Shown: in pieces, positions 1 through 6,617 of the stretch
How the letters are laid out: each line of letters begins with the position of its first letter
How positions within the stretch are numbered: position 1 is the first letter of the stretch
Source: a virus
IMG/VR virus record: IMGVR_UViG_3300042143_000004
Span: 1-24,918 of that record
Direction: 5' to 3' (one strand)
Length of the DNA stretch: 24,918 bases
The notes under the pieces: generated by a model
The model's input: only the letters and a program-made list of their open reading frames with translations
Told to the model about the DNA's origin: nothing
The model's database searches: none
Position numbers and translations under genes: made by a program

Positions 1-2
1 CA

Positions 3-176
3 AACCAATTTGGTGCTGATGGCTGTTACCAGTATGGTAGTGCGAACCAAGTCCCCATGGCGTCTGGGAGCTGGGGCGTCGCCGCGGGTGCGGGGGTGTT
101 CTTCCGCTTCTGGAGCGTCTATCGCGCGAATGCCAACGTCGACGTTGGCTTTCGGTGTGCCGCCTATGGATCGTAA
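3..176 (+). CDS. DGR target protein, C-terminal end only (C-type-lectin-like variable domain)
   Basis: The open frame enters from the left edge and stops at TAA 174-176, giving 57 visible residues. The last 38 residues begin ASGSWGVAAGAGVFFRFW and end with a GFRC motif followed by AAYGS. This is the usual ending of Mtd/TvpA-type DGR target proteins, whose C-type-lectin fold displays variable residues on a binding surface. Residues encoded by positions 60-167 align without gaps to the template repeat at 652-759. The template-encoded version reads ASGNWNNAAKAGVFF, so the Asn/Lys codons of the template have become Ser, Gly, Val and Phe codons here. The start lies outside the window. By analogy with other phage DGRs the protein is probably the receptor-binding tip of a tail fibre; that role is inferred. 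An out-of-frame reading across the same bases is not a gene. Confidence 0.9.
   Translation, partial: NQFGADGCYQYGSANQVPMASGSWGVAAGAGVFFRFWSVYRANANVDVGFRCAAYGS
60..167 (+). repeat. DGR variable repeat (VR)
   Basis: These 108 bp align gap-free with the template repeat at 652-759 (offset 592). I count 26 adenines in the template: 17 are replaced here by G, T or C and 9 are kept. All 82 non-adenine positions are identical. This adenine-only substitution is the signature of mutagenic retrohoming. The 3' part (positions 145-162) is identical to the template and likely includes the initiation-of-homing segment. The match ends at 168, five bases before the target gene's stop-proximal codon. Confidence 0.96.
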
Positions 177-223
177 CTATGTGGGTGGAGCGATAGCGAC
201 ACCCTTAATGGCAAGGGGTTAAA

Positions 224-622
224 GTGCGAGTTAACCATGAGGCTGAAATAATGCTCAAGGCTAGGGACTTAGTCAAGCAAATGCACATTAATTTGCAGCA
301 TTTCCCACGGCACGAGAAGTACGCGCTTTCGCAGCAAGTGCGTAACTCTATGTATACAGTATTAGGTGGGTTAGTCGAATGCCATAAAAAGTACCAGAAC
401 AAAACCAGCCTAACAAAACTGGATATTGAGCACGAAAAATTAAGAACATTGATTAACTTAGCTTTCGAGCTTGGCTATTTTCAATACAAAGACAGTAAGC
501 GTGAGCGTAGCGAAAGTGAGGCTTTGCGCAGATATACAGCCGTGTCGTGCCTAGTCAATGAGCTAGGGGCGATGATCGGTGGATGGATTAAGTCGTTATC
601 TCAAAAAGATAACGGTTTATAG
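224..622 (+). CDS. avd: DGR accessory variability determinant (Avd), four-helix bundle
   Basis: This 132-residue, all-helical, basic protein lies between the target gene and the template repeat, the normal place for Avd. Family-typical stretches are FPRHEKYALSQQVRN near residues 27-41, LDIEHEKLRTLI near 66-77, and ELGAMIGGWIK near the end. Avd forms a pentameric barrel that binds the template RNA and the reverse transcriptase during mutagenic reverse transcription. The start is uncertain. GTG 224 has AAGGGG five bases upstream and keeps a helix-1 sequence that suits the family. ATG 251 has GAGG eight bases upstream and would shorten the protein by nine residues. The gene ends with TAG, a stop used rarely in this window. 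Confidence 0.92.
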   Translation: MRVNHEAEIMLKARDLVKQMHINLQHFPRHEKYALSQQVRNSMYTVLGGLVECHKKYQNKTSLTKLDIEHEKLRTLINLAFELGYFQYKDSKRERSESEALRRYTAVSCLVNELGAMIGGWIKSLSQKDNGL

Positions 623-651
623 GGAGTGCATATTAAATGTATCACGTACTA

Positions 652-759
652 GCGTCTGGGAACTGGAACAACGCCGCGAAAGCGGGGGTGTTCTTCCGCA
701 ACTGGAACAACTATCGCACGAATGCCAACGACGACATTGGCTTTCGGTGTGCCGACTAT
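652..759 (+). repeat. DGR template repeat (TR)
   Basis: This is the donor copy for the variable repeat at 60-167. It lies in the non-coding gap between avd and the reverse transcriptase, as in most DGRs. Its adenines cluster in AAC/AAT-type codons in the target frame, so mutation at A alone can produce many amino acids at chosen sites. The TR RNA probably extends into both flanks (623-651 and 760-877) to form the RNA bound by reverse transcriptase and Avd. A short open frame runs through the TR but has no sign of being a gene. Confidence 0.96.
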
Positions 760-877
760 TTTGCCAAACTCCTGACAACTCTTAATGAGTACACTGGCAA
801 CATAGGGGTATGTGCTTCCTGCATTATGGCGAAATCTGCTTGGAATGGTTTTCTAGTATCTTCGGAGAATGTCAATC

Positions 878-1861
878 ATGCCTAAACGGGTCGGGGGATT
901 ATTTGATTCTATGTTTACGCTAGATGCGCTTCACAGTGCGTATGTCAGCACAAGAACTGGCAAACGCTGCAAGTATAGTGTGATGGCTTTTGAGCGTAAC
1001 TTAGGGGCGAACTTACAAGAATTGTTAGAAGAACTTGAGGCTGGAACATACACACCTAGACCGTACAAGTCTTTCGAGGTGTTTGAGCCTAAGCCAAGGG
1101 TGATTCATGCGCCGCACTTCCGCGATGTTGTCGTTCAGCGTGCGATGTATGCCACACTATATCCGCTTATGGATAAGACCTTCTTGGTAGATAGCTTCGG
1201 CTGTAGGCTAGGTTACGGTACACATAAAGCATCGAATAAAGTTCAGCAGTATTTGCGAGAGTCTGGTGTTGACAGTTATACGCTGCAGATGGATATACGA
1301 AAGTTCTTTTATAGAATTGATCGTACCATTCTGCTGGCTTTATGGAAGAAGAAGATTAAAGACAAGCGCGTGTTGTGTTTACTCGAACAGTTCACAGACT
1401 ATGAAGGAACTGGCATACCGATAGGTAATCTGATGAGTCAAGTGTCCGCGCTCGTATACTTGAATGCTTTAGACCATTTTGTTAAGCGCGAGCTAGGTGT
1501 TAAAAAGTATGTGAGATATGTCGATGACTTTATTATTTTCGACTTGACAAAAACTGAGGCGCACGAATTACTAACCAAAATTAGGAGTTTTCTAGCGACT
1601 GAGTTAAAGCTCGAATTGTCTAAGTATGGAATCACAAAAACCCAGCGCGGCGTTAACTTTTGTGGGTTTAGGACGTGGCGCAGGACGCGGTTTATCCGTA
1701 AGCACTCTCTACTAACTTTTAAGCGAGCAGTCAGAAGAGGTAAAACCGAAAGCATTATTAGCTGTCTTGGGCACGCGAAAGCCACAGCCAGCTATTCAAA
1801 GATGCTAAACCTAGCTTTAGCGTCGGGTACTCAGTTACCACAAAGCCTACTAAAACGATGA
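878..1861 (+). CDS. DGR reverse transcriptase
   Basis: The protein is about 327 residues, usual for a DGR reverse transcriptase. It has the retroelement motifs in order: RVIHAPHFRDVVVQRA (fingers), QMDIRKFFYRID with the first catalytic Asp, GIPIGNLMSQ (the IGxxxSQ form typical of DGR enzymes), YVDDF with the catalytic Asp pair at residues 216-217 counted from ATG 878, and FCGFR near the thumb. It copies the TR RNA with errors at adenines, and the cDNA replaces the VR. ATG 878 is preferred because GGAG at 864-867 is ten bases upstream. ATG 869, in the same frame, lies one base from that GGAG. All catalytic residues are present, so the enzyme looks active. Confidence 0.95.
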   Translation: MPKRVGGLFDSMFTLDALHSAYVSTRTGKRCKYSVMAFERNLGANLQELLEELEAGTYTPRPYKSFEVFEPKPRVIHAPHFRDVVVQRAMYATLYPLMDKTFLVDSFGCRLGYGTHKASNKVQQYLRESGVDSYTLQMDIRKFFYRIDRTILLALWKKKIKDKRVLCLLEQFTDYEGTGIPIGNLMSQVSALVYLNALDHFVKRELGVKKYVRYVDDFIIFDLTKTEAHELLTKIRSFLATELKLELSKYGITKTQRGVNFCGFRTWRRTRFIRKHSLLTFKRAVRRGKTESIISCLGHAKATASYSKMLNLALASGTQLPQSLLKR

Positions 1862-1872
1862 GGAATTAGAAA

Positions 1873-2334
1873 ATGTCAACTATTTATAAATATGAGAAGC
1901 AGGTAATCCATGGTGCTAACGGCTCTGTGACTGGTTTTACCCCCCGTGAGGACGAGAGTAGCGGAAACACTGCTCACCCCTTAGAGCTATGCACGATAGG
2001 CGGGGTAACCTACCTAAGTGTTCCTGAGGGTTATGTCGTTCCGACACAGCCGACGAGCATTAACTTTAGTGCTGTAACACTAACTGATGAATTACGTGAG
2101 CTAATTAAAGCTAATTCTAGGGCAGTAAAGTTAATTACCGAGGATGTACAAAACCGTATCCGCAGCAAGTACAGTATCGAAGATGAGCAATACTTTTCTC
2201 GCATTGGTGTAGGGGTTGCCTTAGGGGCTTACACTTTTCTAGCTGGCGAGCAAGAAGCGTTACTAGCTTTTGGGGCTTATGTCGAAGAATGTAGACAGCA
2301 TGGCAAGACTCAGCGTGCAGAGCTAGGCTTGTAA
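1873..2334 (+). CDS. Unknown protein linked to the DGR, possibly fibre-associated
   Basis: This 153-residue protein starts 11 bases after the reverse transcriptase stop, so the two are probably co-transcribed. I do not recognise it with confidence. The N-terminal half is beta-rich with an exposed Gly/Thr/Pro content; the C-terminal half is helical and charged (LTDELRELIKANSR, then RSKYSIEDEQYFSRIGVG). A short beta part followed by a helical tail resembles small tail-fibre assembly proteins, but that is only a resemblance. Its G+C-richer codon use matches the DGR block rather than the AT-rich genes that follow, so it may belong to the same acquired cassette. Confidence 0.7.
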   Translation: MSTIYKYEKQVIHGANGSVTGFTPREDESSGNTAHPLELCTIGGVTYLSVPEGYVVPTQPTSINFSAVTLTDELRELIKANSRAVKLITEDVQNRIRSKYSIEDEQYFSRIGVGVALGAYTFLAGEQEALLAFGAYVEECRQHGKTQRAELGL

Positions 2335-2359
2335 GCCGCAACTGATATGGCTACCGTAA

Positions 2360-2626
2360 ATGCAATCAGTTACTAAACGCTTAACCCTTATAGCTTTACT
2401 TCCACTGCTATTGCTGGCAGTGGTTTGGTGGGCTTTAAAGTATGTCTGGGCTGTGGCATTCGCTCCAGTTCAAGCGTGGAAGCTGGCAGTATCTGCTGAC
2501 CAATTAGCTAACAGTGCATTTAATGGTAACGAAGATGAAACGATTAGTTCTAGAGCAGGTAGACATAGCCAAAATAATACCGACCGTGAGTGTGTGGCTG
2601 TGTTGGTTGCTAGACAACTTAGATAA
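2360..2626 (+). CDS. Small membrane protein, frameshifted copy of the gene at 12253 (likely pseudogene)
   Basis: The N-terminus has one strong membrane segment (about residues 8-30). It is followed by the motif NGNEDETISSRAGR, which I recognise from small proteins in phage lysis and late regions; their function is not known to me. From 2522 to 2593 the DNA is identical to 12403-12474. Compared with that copy, eight bases (TGGGCAGT) are missing after 2593. This changes the frame and replaces the conserved ending with VAVLVARQLR and an early stop. The expected ending (WLCWLLDNLDKDYCEKY) is still readable one frame over, downstream to about 2650, so the loss looks recent. The ribosome site is weak. 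The product may be non-functional. Confidence 0.65.
   Translation: MQSVTKRLTLIALLPLLLLAVVWWALKYVWAVAFAPVQAWKLAVSADQLANSAFNGNEDETISSRAGRHSQNNTDRECVAVLVARQLR
2522..2593 (+). repeat. 72-bp direct repeat, left copy
   Basis: This is identical over 72 bp to 12403-12474, in the same orientation. The similarity continues more weakly on both sides, including the shared AGGAGTATAAAATG ribosome-binding and start region of the next gene. It lies 9.9 kb from its partner and, with it, encloses the fibre genes, glycosyltransferase and carbamoyltransferase. Confidence 0.95.
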
Positions 2627-2656
2627 AGACTATTGTGAAAAATATAGGAGTATAAA

Positions 2657-2968
2657 ATGGCAGCTTCTCATAGGCAAGGGGATTCTTGGGTGTATGTAGG
2701 TAAAGCGTCAGTTAAAACTATTGATGGTGAGCTAGTAAATGTGGTTGGGTGGGATATTTCTAGTGCTGTAAAAAGAGCTAACGGTGATTTGATAGCAAAT
2801 ATAGATACTACTTGGGTAAGTACTGCAGAGCAGACATTTACTCATACAAAGTTAGATACTACTGCATGGCCTTTAGGTACCCAGTACTTCAATATTAAGC
2901 TCACATCACCAGAAGGTGAGATAATTAGTTCTACTCCAGCGGCAGTTACTATTACTAAAGGTTTCTGA
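2657..2968 (+). CDS. Small beta-sandwich virion protein, possible fibre anchor
   Basis: This 103-residue protein is predicted to be mostly beta strand. It has the pattern seen in N-terminal fibre-attachment domains of phages, ending in a strand-rich segment (WPLGTQYFNIKLTSPEG, then AAVTITKGF). AGGAG at 2645-2649 gives a good ribosome site; the same leader stands before the gene at 12548. The next gene starts two bases after its stop. A structural role in the tail is inferred from this context and the fold type; no enzyme motif is visible. Confidence 0.6.
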   Translation: MAASHRQGDSWVYVGKASVKTIDGELVNVVGWDISSAVKRANGDLIANIDTTWVSTAEQTFTHTKLDTTAWPLGTQYFNIKLTSPEGEIISSTPAAVTITKGF

Positions 2969-2970
2969 TA

Positions 2971-4785
2971 ATGTCTGATATTTTAATTCAACCAAAATAT
3001 ATATTAGATATAGAAGAGTTCTATACGAACACTCCTTCTAGTTTTTTACTAAAAGAAACTAGAATGATTCCAAAGTATATTATGGAAGTAGTTCTTAACG
3101 TAGATGAAGCACCGCCAACTACTGTATATAGTACTGGCGAGTTCTACACTGCCCCCATTAAAGAATTTTCTGTAGATATGCGCTCATCTAAATCGCTAGT
3201 AACAATAGACTTTGTAAATGAAGACGCTGTTACTATACCTACCTCCCTAGCTGCTATGTTTACAGGGCCTAAAGGGGATAAGGGTGATAGCCCACCTCCA
3301 CCAGATGTAGTATTTATAACAGGGGTAGTACCAACTAGCTCAGGCATAGTGGGTAATAAACTATATGAAGATACTGTACCTCACAGTAAGGTAGTTAAAG
3401 AATTTACTTCAGACACTAACTTAGTTACAGTCACAGTAGAGCTTAATGGTAATACAAAAACTTATTCTCCCACAGTCACTATTAATGGTGTAAATGCTAC
3501 AGTAGAAGAAACTAGTACTATTAGGTGGTTCACAGCCACGGCAGAAATAGACATAAGTAATACAGATACAATTACAGTAGTTACAAATTCAGGTGCTGTA
3601 GCAAACTGCAAGGCTAATTTAGCTACGGTAGGGCCAAGAATTATCTCAGCAGTTTTAGGTAGTTACCCTAATAGTCAAACATCGTTAAAGCAAGGTGACA
3701 TTATTAAAGCTACGATTACTACAGAGCCTTCAGCCACTAAAATTACTTTATTAGGTATAGGCGCAGCTAGTAGTCCTATAGATTTTAATGTAGTTAATGG
3801 TACTGCAGTCGTTTATCTAGTAGTAGGAAGTACCACAGTTAGTAGTTTATTCACGTTAAAAGCCAGTAACCAACTAGGCACTTACGGTAATGAATTTAAT
3901 ACAGTAGTAGTTGATATAGACCAAAATAAGCCAGTAATAGACAGTATAGTCACTAACTACATTAGTGGTACAGCAGCTGCTAAGAGTGGGGATGCTATTA
4001 CAGTGACAAGTAATGTAACAGATTTTAGCTCTATCGAGTATTTAATAAATGGTGGTACTACTCCTTATAGTAATATGTATGAATTAAGTAAGCAAGTTAC
4101 TATAACTAGTAGTAGTTATGTAGATTCAGGAACTAACTATGCAATAACTGCTACTAAGAGTAGTAATGGTTCATCTACCACAAAGTCAGGTCTAGTAAAA
4201 ATATCTTCTACTTCTCCTACTGCAGTGCTAAGTATAAGCCATACAGGAAGACTTATTAGTAGTGAGGTAGGTATCAACTATACGGTTACTATAAATAGCA
4301 CACAGAGGTTATTTATAGCTCCTATGCTTAATGCTAGCATAGGCACTTGGACAGGAAACTGGGCAGGTTCAGGTAAGATATGGACTAGATCATTAGCAAT
4401 TAATGATTCTATGAGTAAAGGTAGTGCTTACTTTAGTTCTATATCATTACAGAATGAAGCTTTATTAATAGGCAGTACTATAGATGGTAGTAGTACTTAT
4501 TCAGTAGGAGGGTTTACTACTAGGGTAATTACTTTCCCTGCATTTAGTAGAGTAGCCCCTATAGGTACTATAGTTACTAATATTAGTAAAACTAGTTGCC
4601 AGTTAGTAGGTGGTGGTATGCTTGCCTTACAAAGTAATAATAACAACGTAGAGGGTGGATACTACATAGCCAATAGTGACGGTAGTTACAACCAGTACGG
4701 AGCTTACTTAGGGGTATCAGATACCGCGTTTGTTGGTTCTAATACTTCAGGTACACTTCAGCTATCAATAGGGGAGGCAGCTTAA
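2971..4785 (+). CDS. Large Ig-like tail-fibre or adhesin protein
   Basis: This 604-residue protein is rich in Ser, Thr, Val, Ile and Gly and has no Cys-rich or enzymatic part. A short collagen-like run, GPKGDKGDS, begins at residue 99 and is followed by a Pro stretch. Such runs are common trimerising linkers in phage fibres. After it come several repeated beta-sandwich-like segments with strands such as VTVTVELNG and ITVTSNVTD, consistent with tandem Ig-like domains. The C-terminal part (about 420-604) looks like a separate Gly/Ser-rich beta domain. It overlaps nothing and abuts the next gene directly (stop 4783-4785, ATG 4786). A tail-fibre or virion-surface role is inferred. Confidence 0.75.
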   Translation: MSDILIQPKYILDIEEFYTNTPSSFLLKETRMIPKYIMEVVLNVDEAPPTTVYSTGEFYTAPIKEFSVDMRSSKSLVTIDFVNEDAVTIPTSLAAMFTGPKGDKGDSPPPPDVVFITGVVPTSSGIVGNKLYEDTVPHSKVVKEFTSDTNLVTVTVELNGNTKTYSPTVTINGVNATVEETSTIRWFTATAEIDISNTDTITVVTNSGAVANCKANLATVGPRIISAVLGSYPNSQTSLKQGDIIKATITTEPSATKITLLGIGAASSPIDFNVVNGTAVVYLVVGSTTVSSLFTLKASNQLGTYGNEFNTVVVDIDQNKPVIDSIVTNYISGTAAAKSGDAITVTSNVTDFSSIEYLINGGTTPYSNMYELSKQVTITSSSYVDSGTNYAITATKSSNGSSTTKSGLVKISSTSPTAVLSISHTGRLISSEVGINYTVTINSTQRLFIAPMLNASIGTWTGNWAGSGKIWTRSLAINDSMSKGSAYFSSISLQNEALLIGSTIDGSSTYSVGGFTTRVITFPAFSRVAPIGTIVTNISKTSCQLVGGGMLALQSNNNNVEGGYYIANSDGSYNQYGAYLGVSDTAFVGSNTSGTLQLSIGEAA

Positions 4786-5082
4786 ATGGCGGATTTTAAC
4801 ACGTTTGTACAGAAGGAATTGCCGTTACGTCCTTTCGTAGCCACAGATGGTTACCCAGGGCAAGTACTCATTAGAAGTAACAATGCACAGGCAGTAAGAG
4901 AATTAGTGTGGACTAACTTAAGCGGAATAGACGGTTCAGGTAAATCAGCTTATGAAGTAGCCTTAGCCGCAGGATTCGTAGGCACACCACAGGAGTGGTT
5001 AGATTCCTTGTCATTTGAGGCTTATTTACAAAAATCTGATTTTAATATACAATTAACATATATAACAGCTAGAGGTTTATAA
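4786..5082 (+). CDS. Small fibre-linked protein with GKSAYEVA motif
   Basis: This 98-residue protein carries GKSAYEVALAAGFVGTPQEW at about residues 53-72. That motif (GKSAYEIA..GF.GTE.EWL) is very common in phage tail-fibre proteins, often next to collagen-like or coiled-coil parts. The GGGGAGG-type ribosome site lies within the end of the previous gene. Its last base is the first base of the next start codon (TAATG at 5080-5084), so translation is probably coupled. It may be one segment of a fibre split over several small genes. Confidence 0.7.
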   Translation: MADFNTFVQKELPLRPFVATDGYPGQVLIRSNNAQAVRELVWTNLSGIDGSGKSAYEVALAAGFVGTPQEWLDSLSFEAYLQKSDFNIQLTYITARGL

Positions 5083-5633
5083 TGGCAAATTTAGAACAAC
5101 GGTTAAATGATTTTGCTACCATAGTTGGTACCGATATAAAAACACTTAATAGTATATTAGGTGGTGGTACAGCTAACGTAGCTACTGCAGTAGGTGCTAC
5201 AGGCGATAAGACAGTAGTACAGGCTTTAGCTGTATTAAAAGACGCTATTACAGTAGTTGCTGCCAGTACAGATATTATTAGTGATACCGCACTTACTACT
5301 ACTACAAATAAAACGTACTCTATCGCAAAAATTTCAGAGCTACTAGCTACTTTAGAGACTAAAGTATTAGGTGGTATTGCCCCTTCTGCATTAGATACTA
5401 TTAAAGAGTTAGCAGATTACTTATCTGGTGAGGGTATTGCTGGTAATATTGTAGATAAACTTAGTAAGAAAGTAGATGTAGACAGTGTACAAACATTTAC
5501 GTCAGCACAGCAAGAGCAGGCTCGTATTAACATTAATGCTGCTTCTACTACTGCGTTATTAGGCTTAGCTACGGCAGTGGGTAATACAGACCAGAATCTA
5601 GTAAGTATATATACTGCAGCTAAGACAACATGA
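5082..5633 (+). CDS. Tail-fibre protein, helical/trimeric domain
   Basis: This 183-residue protein starts with the helical LEQRLNDFATIVGTDIKTL. It then has a segment typical of phage side-tail-fibre repeats: ISDTALTTTTNKTYSIAKI, followed by LLATLETKVLGGIAPSALDT and IKELADYLSG. These segments usually form intertwined trimers. The start overlaps the previous stop by one base, and the end overlaps the next start by four bases (ATGA). The N-terminal 20 residues are paralogous to those of the next protein. A fibre role is well supported by the family pattern; the exact position in the tail is unknown. Confidence 0.78.
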   Translation: MANLEQRLNDFATIVGTDIKTLNSILGGGTANVATAVGATGDKTVVQALAVLKDAITVVAASTDIISDTALTTTTNKTYSIAKISELLATLETKVLGGIAPSALDTIKELADYLSGEGIAGNIVDKLSKKVDVDSVQTFTSAQQEQARININAASTTALLGLATAVGNTDQNLVSIYTAAKTT

Positions 5634-5830
5634 CACTAGAACAGAACTTAACTAACTTTGCTACTGAAGTAGGTAATGATATAAAAGATATAAAAACAAG
5701 TATACCTACTTCAGTTAAAAATATTATCATGACAGACTCAGAAGTAGAGAATATCTTAGTAGATAAAGTAGTTGAGGCTTCTGCACCTGCATTAAAGAGA
5801 GTTAAGAGATTAGCTCTATTAGGCTTTTAA
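5630..5830 (+). CDS. Short fibre-like protein, paralogue of the preceding N-terminus
   Basis: This 66-residue protein starts LEQNLTNFATEVGNDIKDIK after the initial MT, closely matching the start of the preceding protein. The rest is helical, and the gene ends with KRLALLGF. It overlaps the preceding gene by ATGA, which suggests coupled translation. It looks like a duplicated fibre-connector module or a fibre stub left after domain shuffling. No other function is visible. Confidence 0.6.
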   Translation: MTLEQNLTNFATEVGNDIKDIKTSIPTSVKNIIMTDSEVENILVDKVVEASAPALKRVKRLALLGF

Positions 5831-5860
5831 CTTAGCACATTTTTAGATAAGGAGATATAG

Positions 5861-6607
5861 ATGGCTGCATCACTACTATCGGCAGTTCAAGCAATAAAAG
5901 ATAAGGTCACTCTATCAGCTGGCAATGCTACTCCAGAAGAGTTAGCGTATTTAGGTACAGCATTAGATCGTATTGGTGGCCGTGCTACTGTATATGAAGT
6001 TGTTGAGATGGGTGATGTTAAGATGGCAGAATTGACTACCCTTGCCACCGAGTTGACAGCAGCAATGAACATAGACACTACAGCAGAGCTTGCAGCGTTT
6101 GTTAAGAAGGTTGACGATAAAATAGCCTTGATGACAGCATCTGCAGACATACTAGTAACTACTTCTATGCAGAACATTGAAGACAAGCGCGTAGCTTCTG
6201 ATACTTTTATCACGCAAGCTAAAGATAATGCTGAAGCATATATCACAGACACAAGAAATAGTGCTGATACTTTTATCACAAGTTCAAGAAATAGTGCTGA
6301 AGCGTATATCACTCAGACTAAAGATAGCGCTAAGACTTTTATCATAGACACAAGAGATGACGCTGAAACATATATTGTAAACGTTAAAAATGATATGTCG
6401 TCATACGCAAGTACTACCTTGGTACAAACTAGTGCTGTGATAGCCTCTAACAAAACTGAAGCTATTTTGGCTGTCAGTGATAAGTTAACAGCGCTTAAAG
6501 CAACTGTAGATGATGCTGTTGAAGCACTATCAAGTGCTGCTGCGGAAGCACAACAACAAGCTGCAGATGGCTCACTATACAAGCATTTCTTTTTAGCACA
6601 CATATAA
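5861..6607 (+). CDS. Coiled-coil fibre protein with 11-residue repeats
   Basis: This 248-residue protein is mostly helical with AAGGAGA ahead of its ATG. Residues 114-179 consist of six consecutive 11-residue units of the form DTFITxxRxSA / EAYITxTKxSA. The alternating DTF and EAY starts suggest a 22-residue superunit. An 11-residue (hendecad) period implies a nearly straight or right-handed coiled coil, as in extended fibre shafts. The C-terminus has a further Ala/Glu-rich helix and ends LYKHFFLAHI. The likely role is a rod-like tail-fibre shaft or spacer. I see no enzymatic motif. Confidence 0.75.
   Translation: MAASLLSAVQAIKDKVTLSAGNATPEELAYLGTALDRIGGRATVYEVVEMGDVKMAELTTLATELTAAMNIDTTAELAAFVKKVDDKIALMTASADILVTTSMQNIEDKRVASDTFITQAKDNAEAYITDTRNSADTFITSSRNSAEAYITQTKDSAKTFIIDTRDDAETYIVNVKNDMSSYASTTLVQTSAVIASNKTEAILAVSDKLTALKATVDDAVEALSSAAAEAQQQAADGSLYKHFFLAHI
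6200..6397 (+). repeat. Six tandem 33-bp coding repeats
   Basis: Six 33-bp units encode the 11-residue coiled-coil repeats of the enclosing gene. Units alternate between GATACTTTTATCAC and GAAGCATATATCAC beginnings. DNA similarity is strongest between units 1/3 and 2/4, so a 66-bp pair may have been the unit of duplication. Copy number could change by recombination. Confidence 0.9.
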
Positions 6608-6617
6608 GGAGTTTTTA

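Noticed and set aside
183-204. Short inverted repeat GGGTG / CACCC after the variable repeat
   Set aside because: Bordetella-phage DGRs have a hairpin after VR, but this stem is only 5 bp with a 12-nt loop; too weak to call.
10-222. Second open frame across the variable repeat
   Set aside because: The target-gene frame (codons at 3, 6, ...) matches DGR lectin endings and stops at 174; this other frame encodes no known pattern.
637-885. Open frame of 82 codons running through the template repeat
   Set aside because: The TR is a non-coding donor by family knowledge; the frame follows from TR being copied from coding sequence and has no good ribosome site.
2340-2375. AACTGAT / ATCAGTT inverted repeat around 2340-2373 as terminator
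   Set aside because: Seven base pairs with an 18-nt loop and no T-run; it overlaps the start of the next gene.
6200-6397. Evenly spaced 33-bp repeats that could suggest a CRISPR array
   Set aside because: The units are contiguous with no unique spacers and stay in frame as coiled-coil coding repeats.
5887-6603. Long antisense open frames over the coiled-coil gene
   Set aside because: They mirror the low-stop repetitive coding strand; no ribosome sites and all neighbours are on the + strand.
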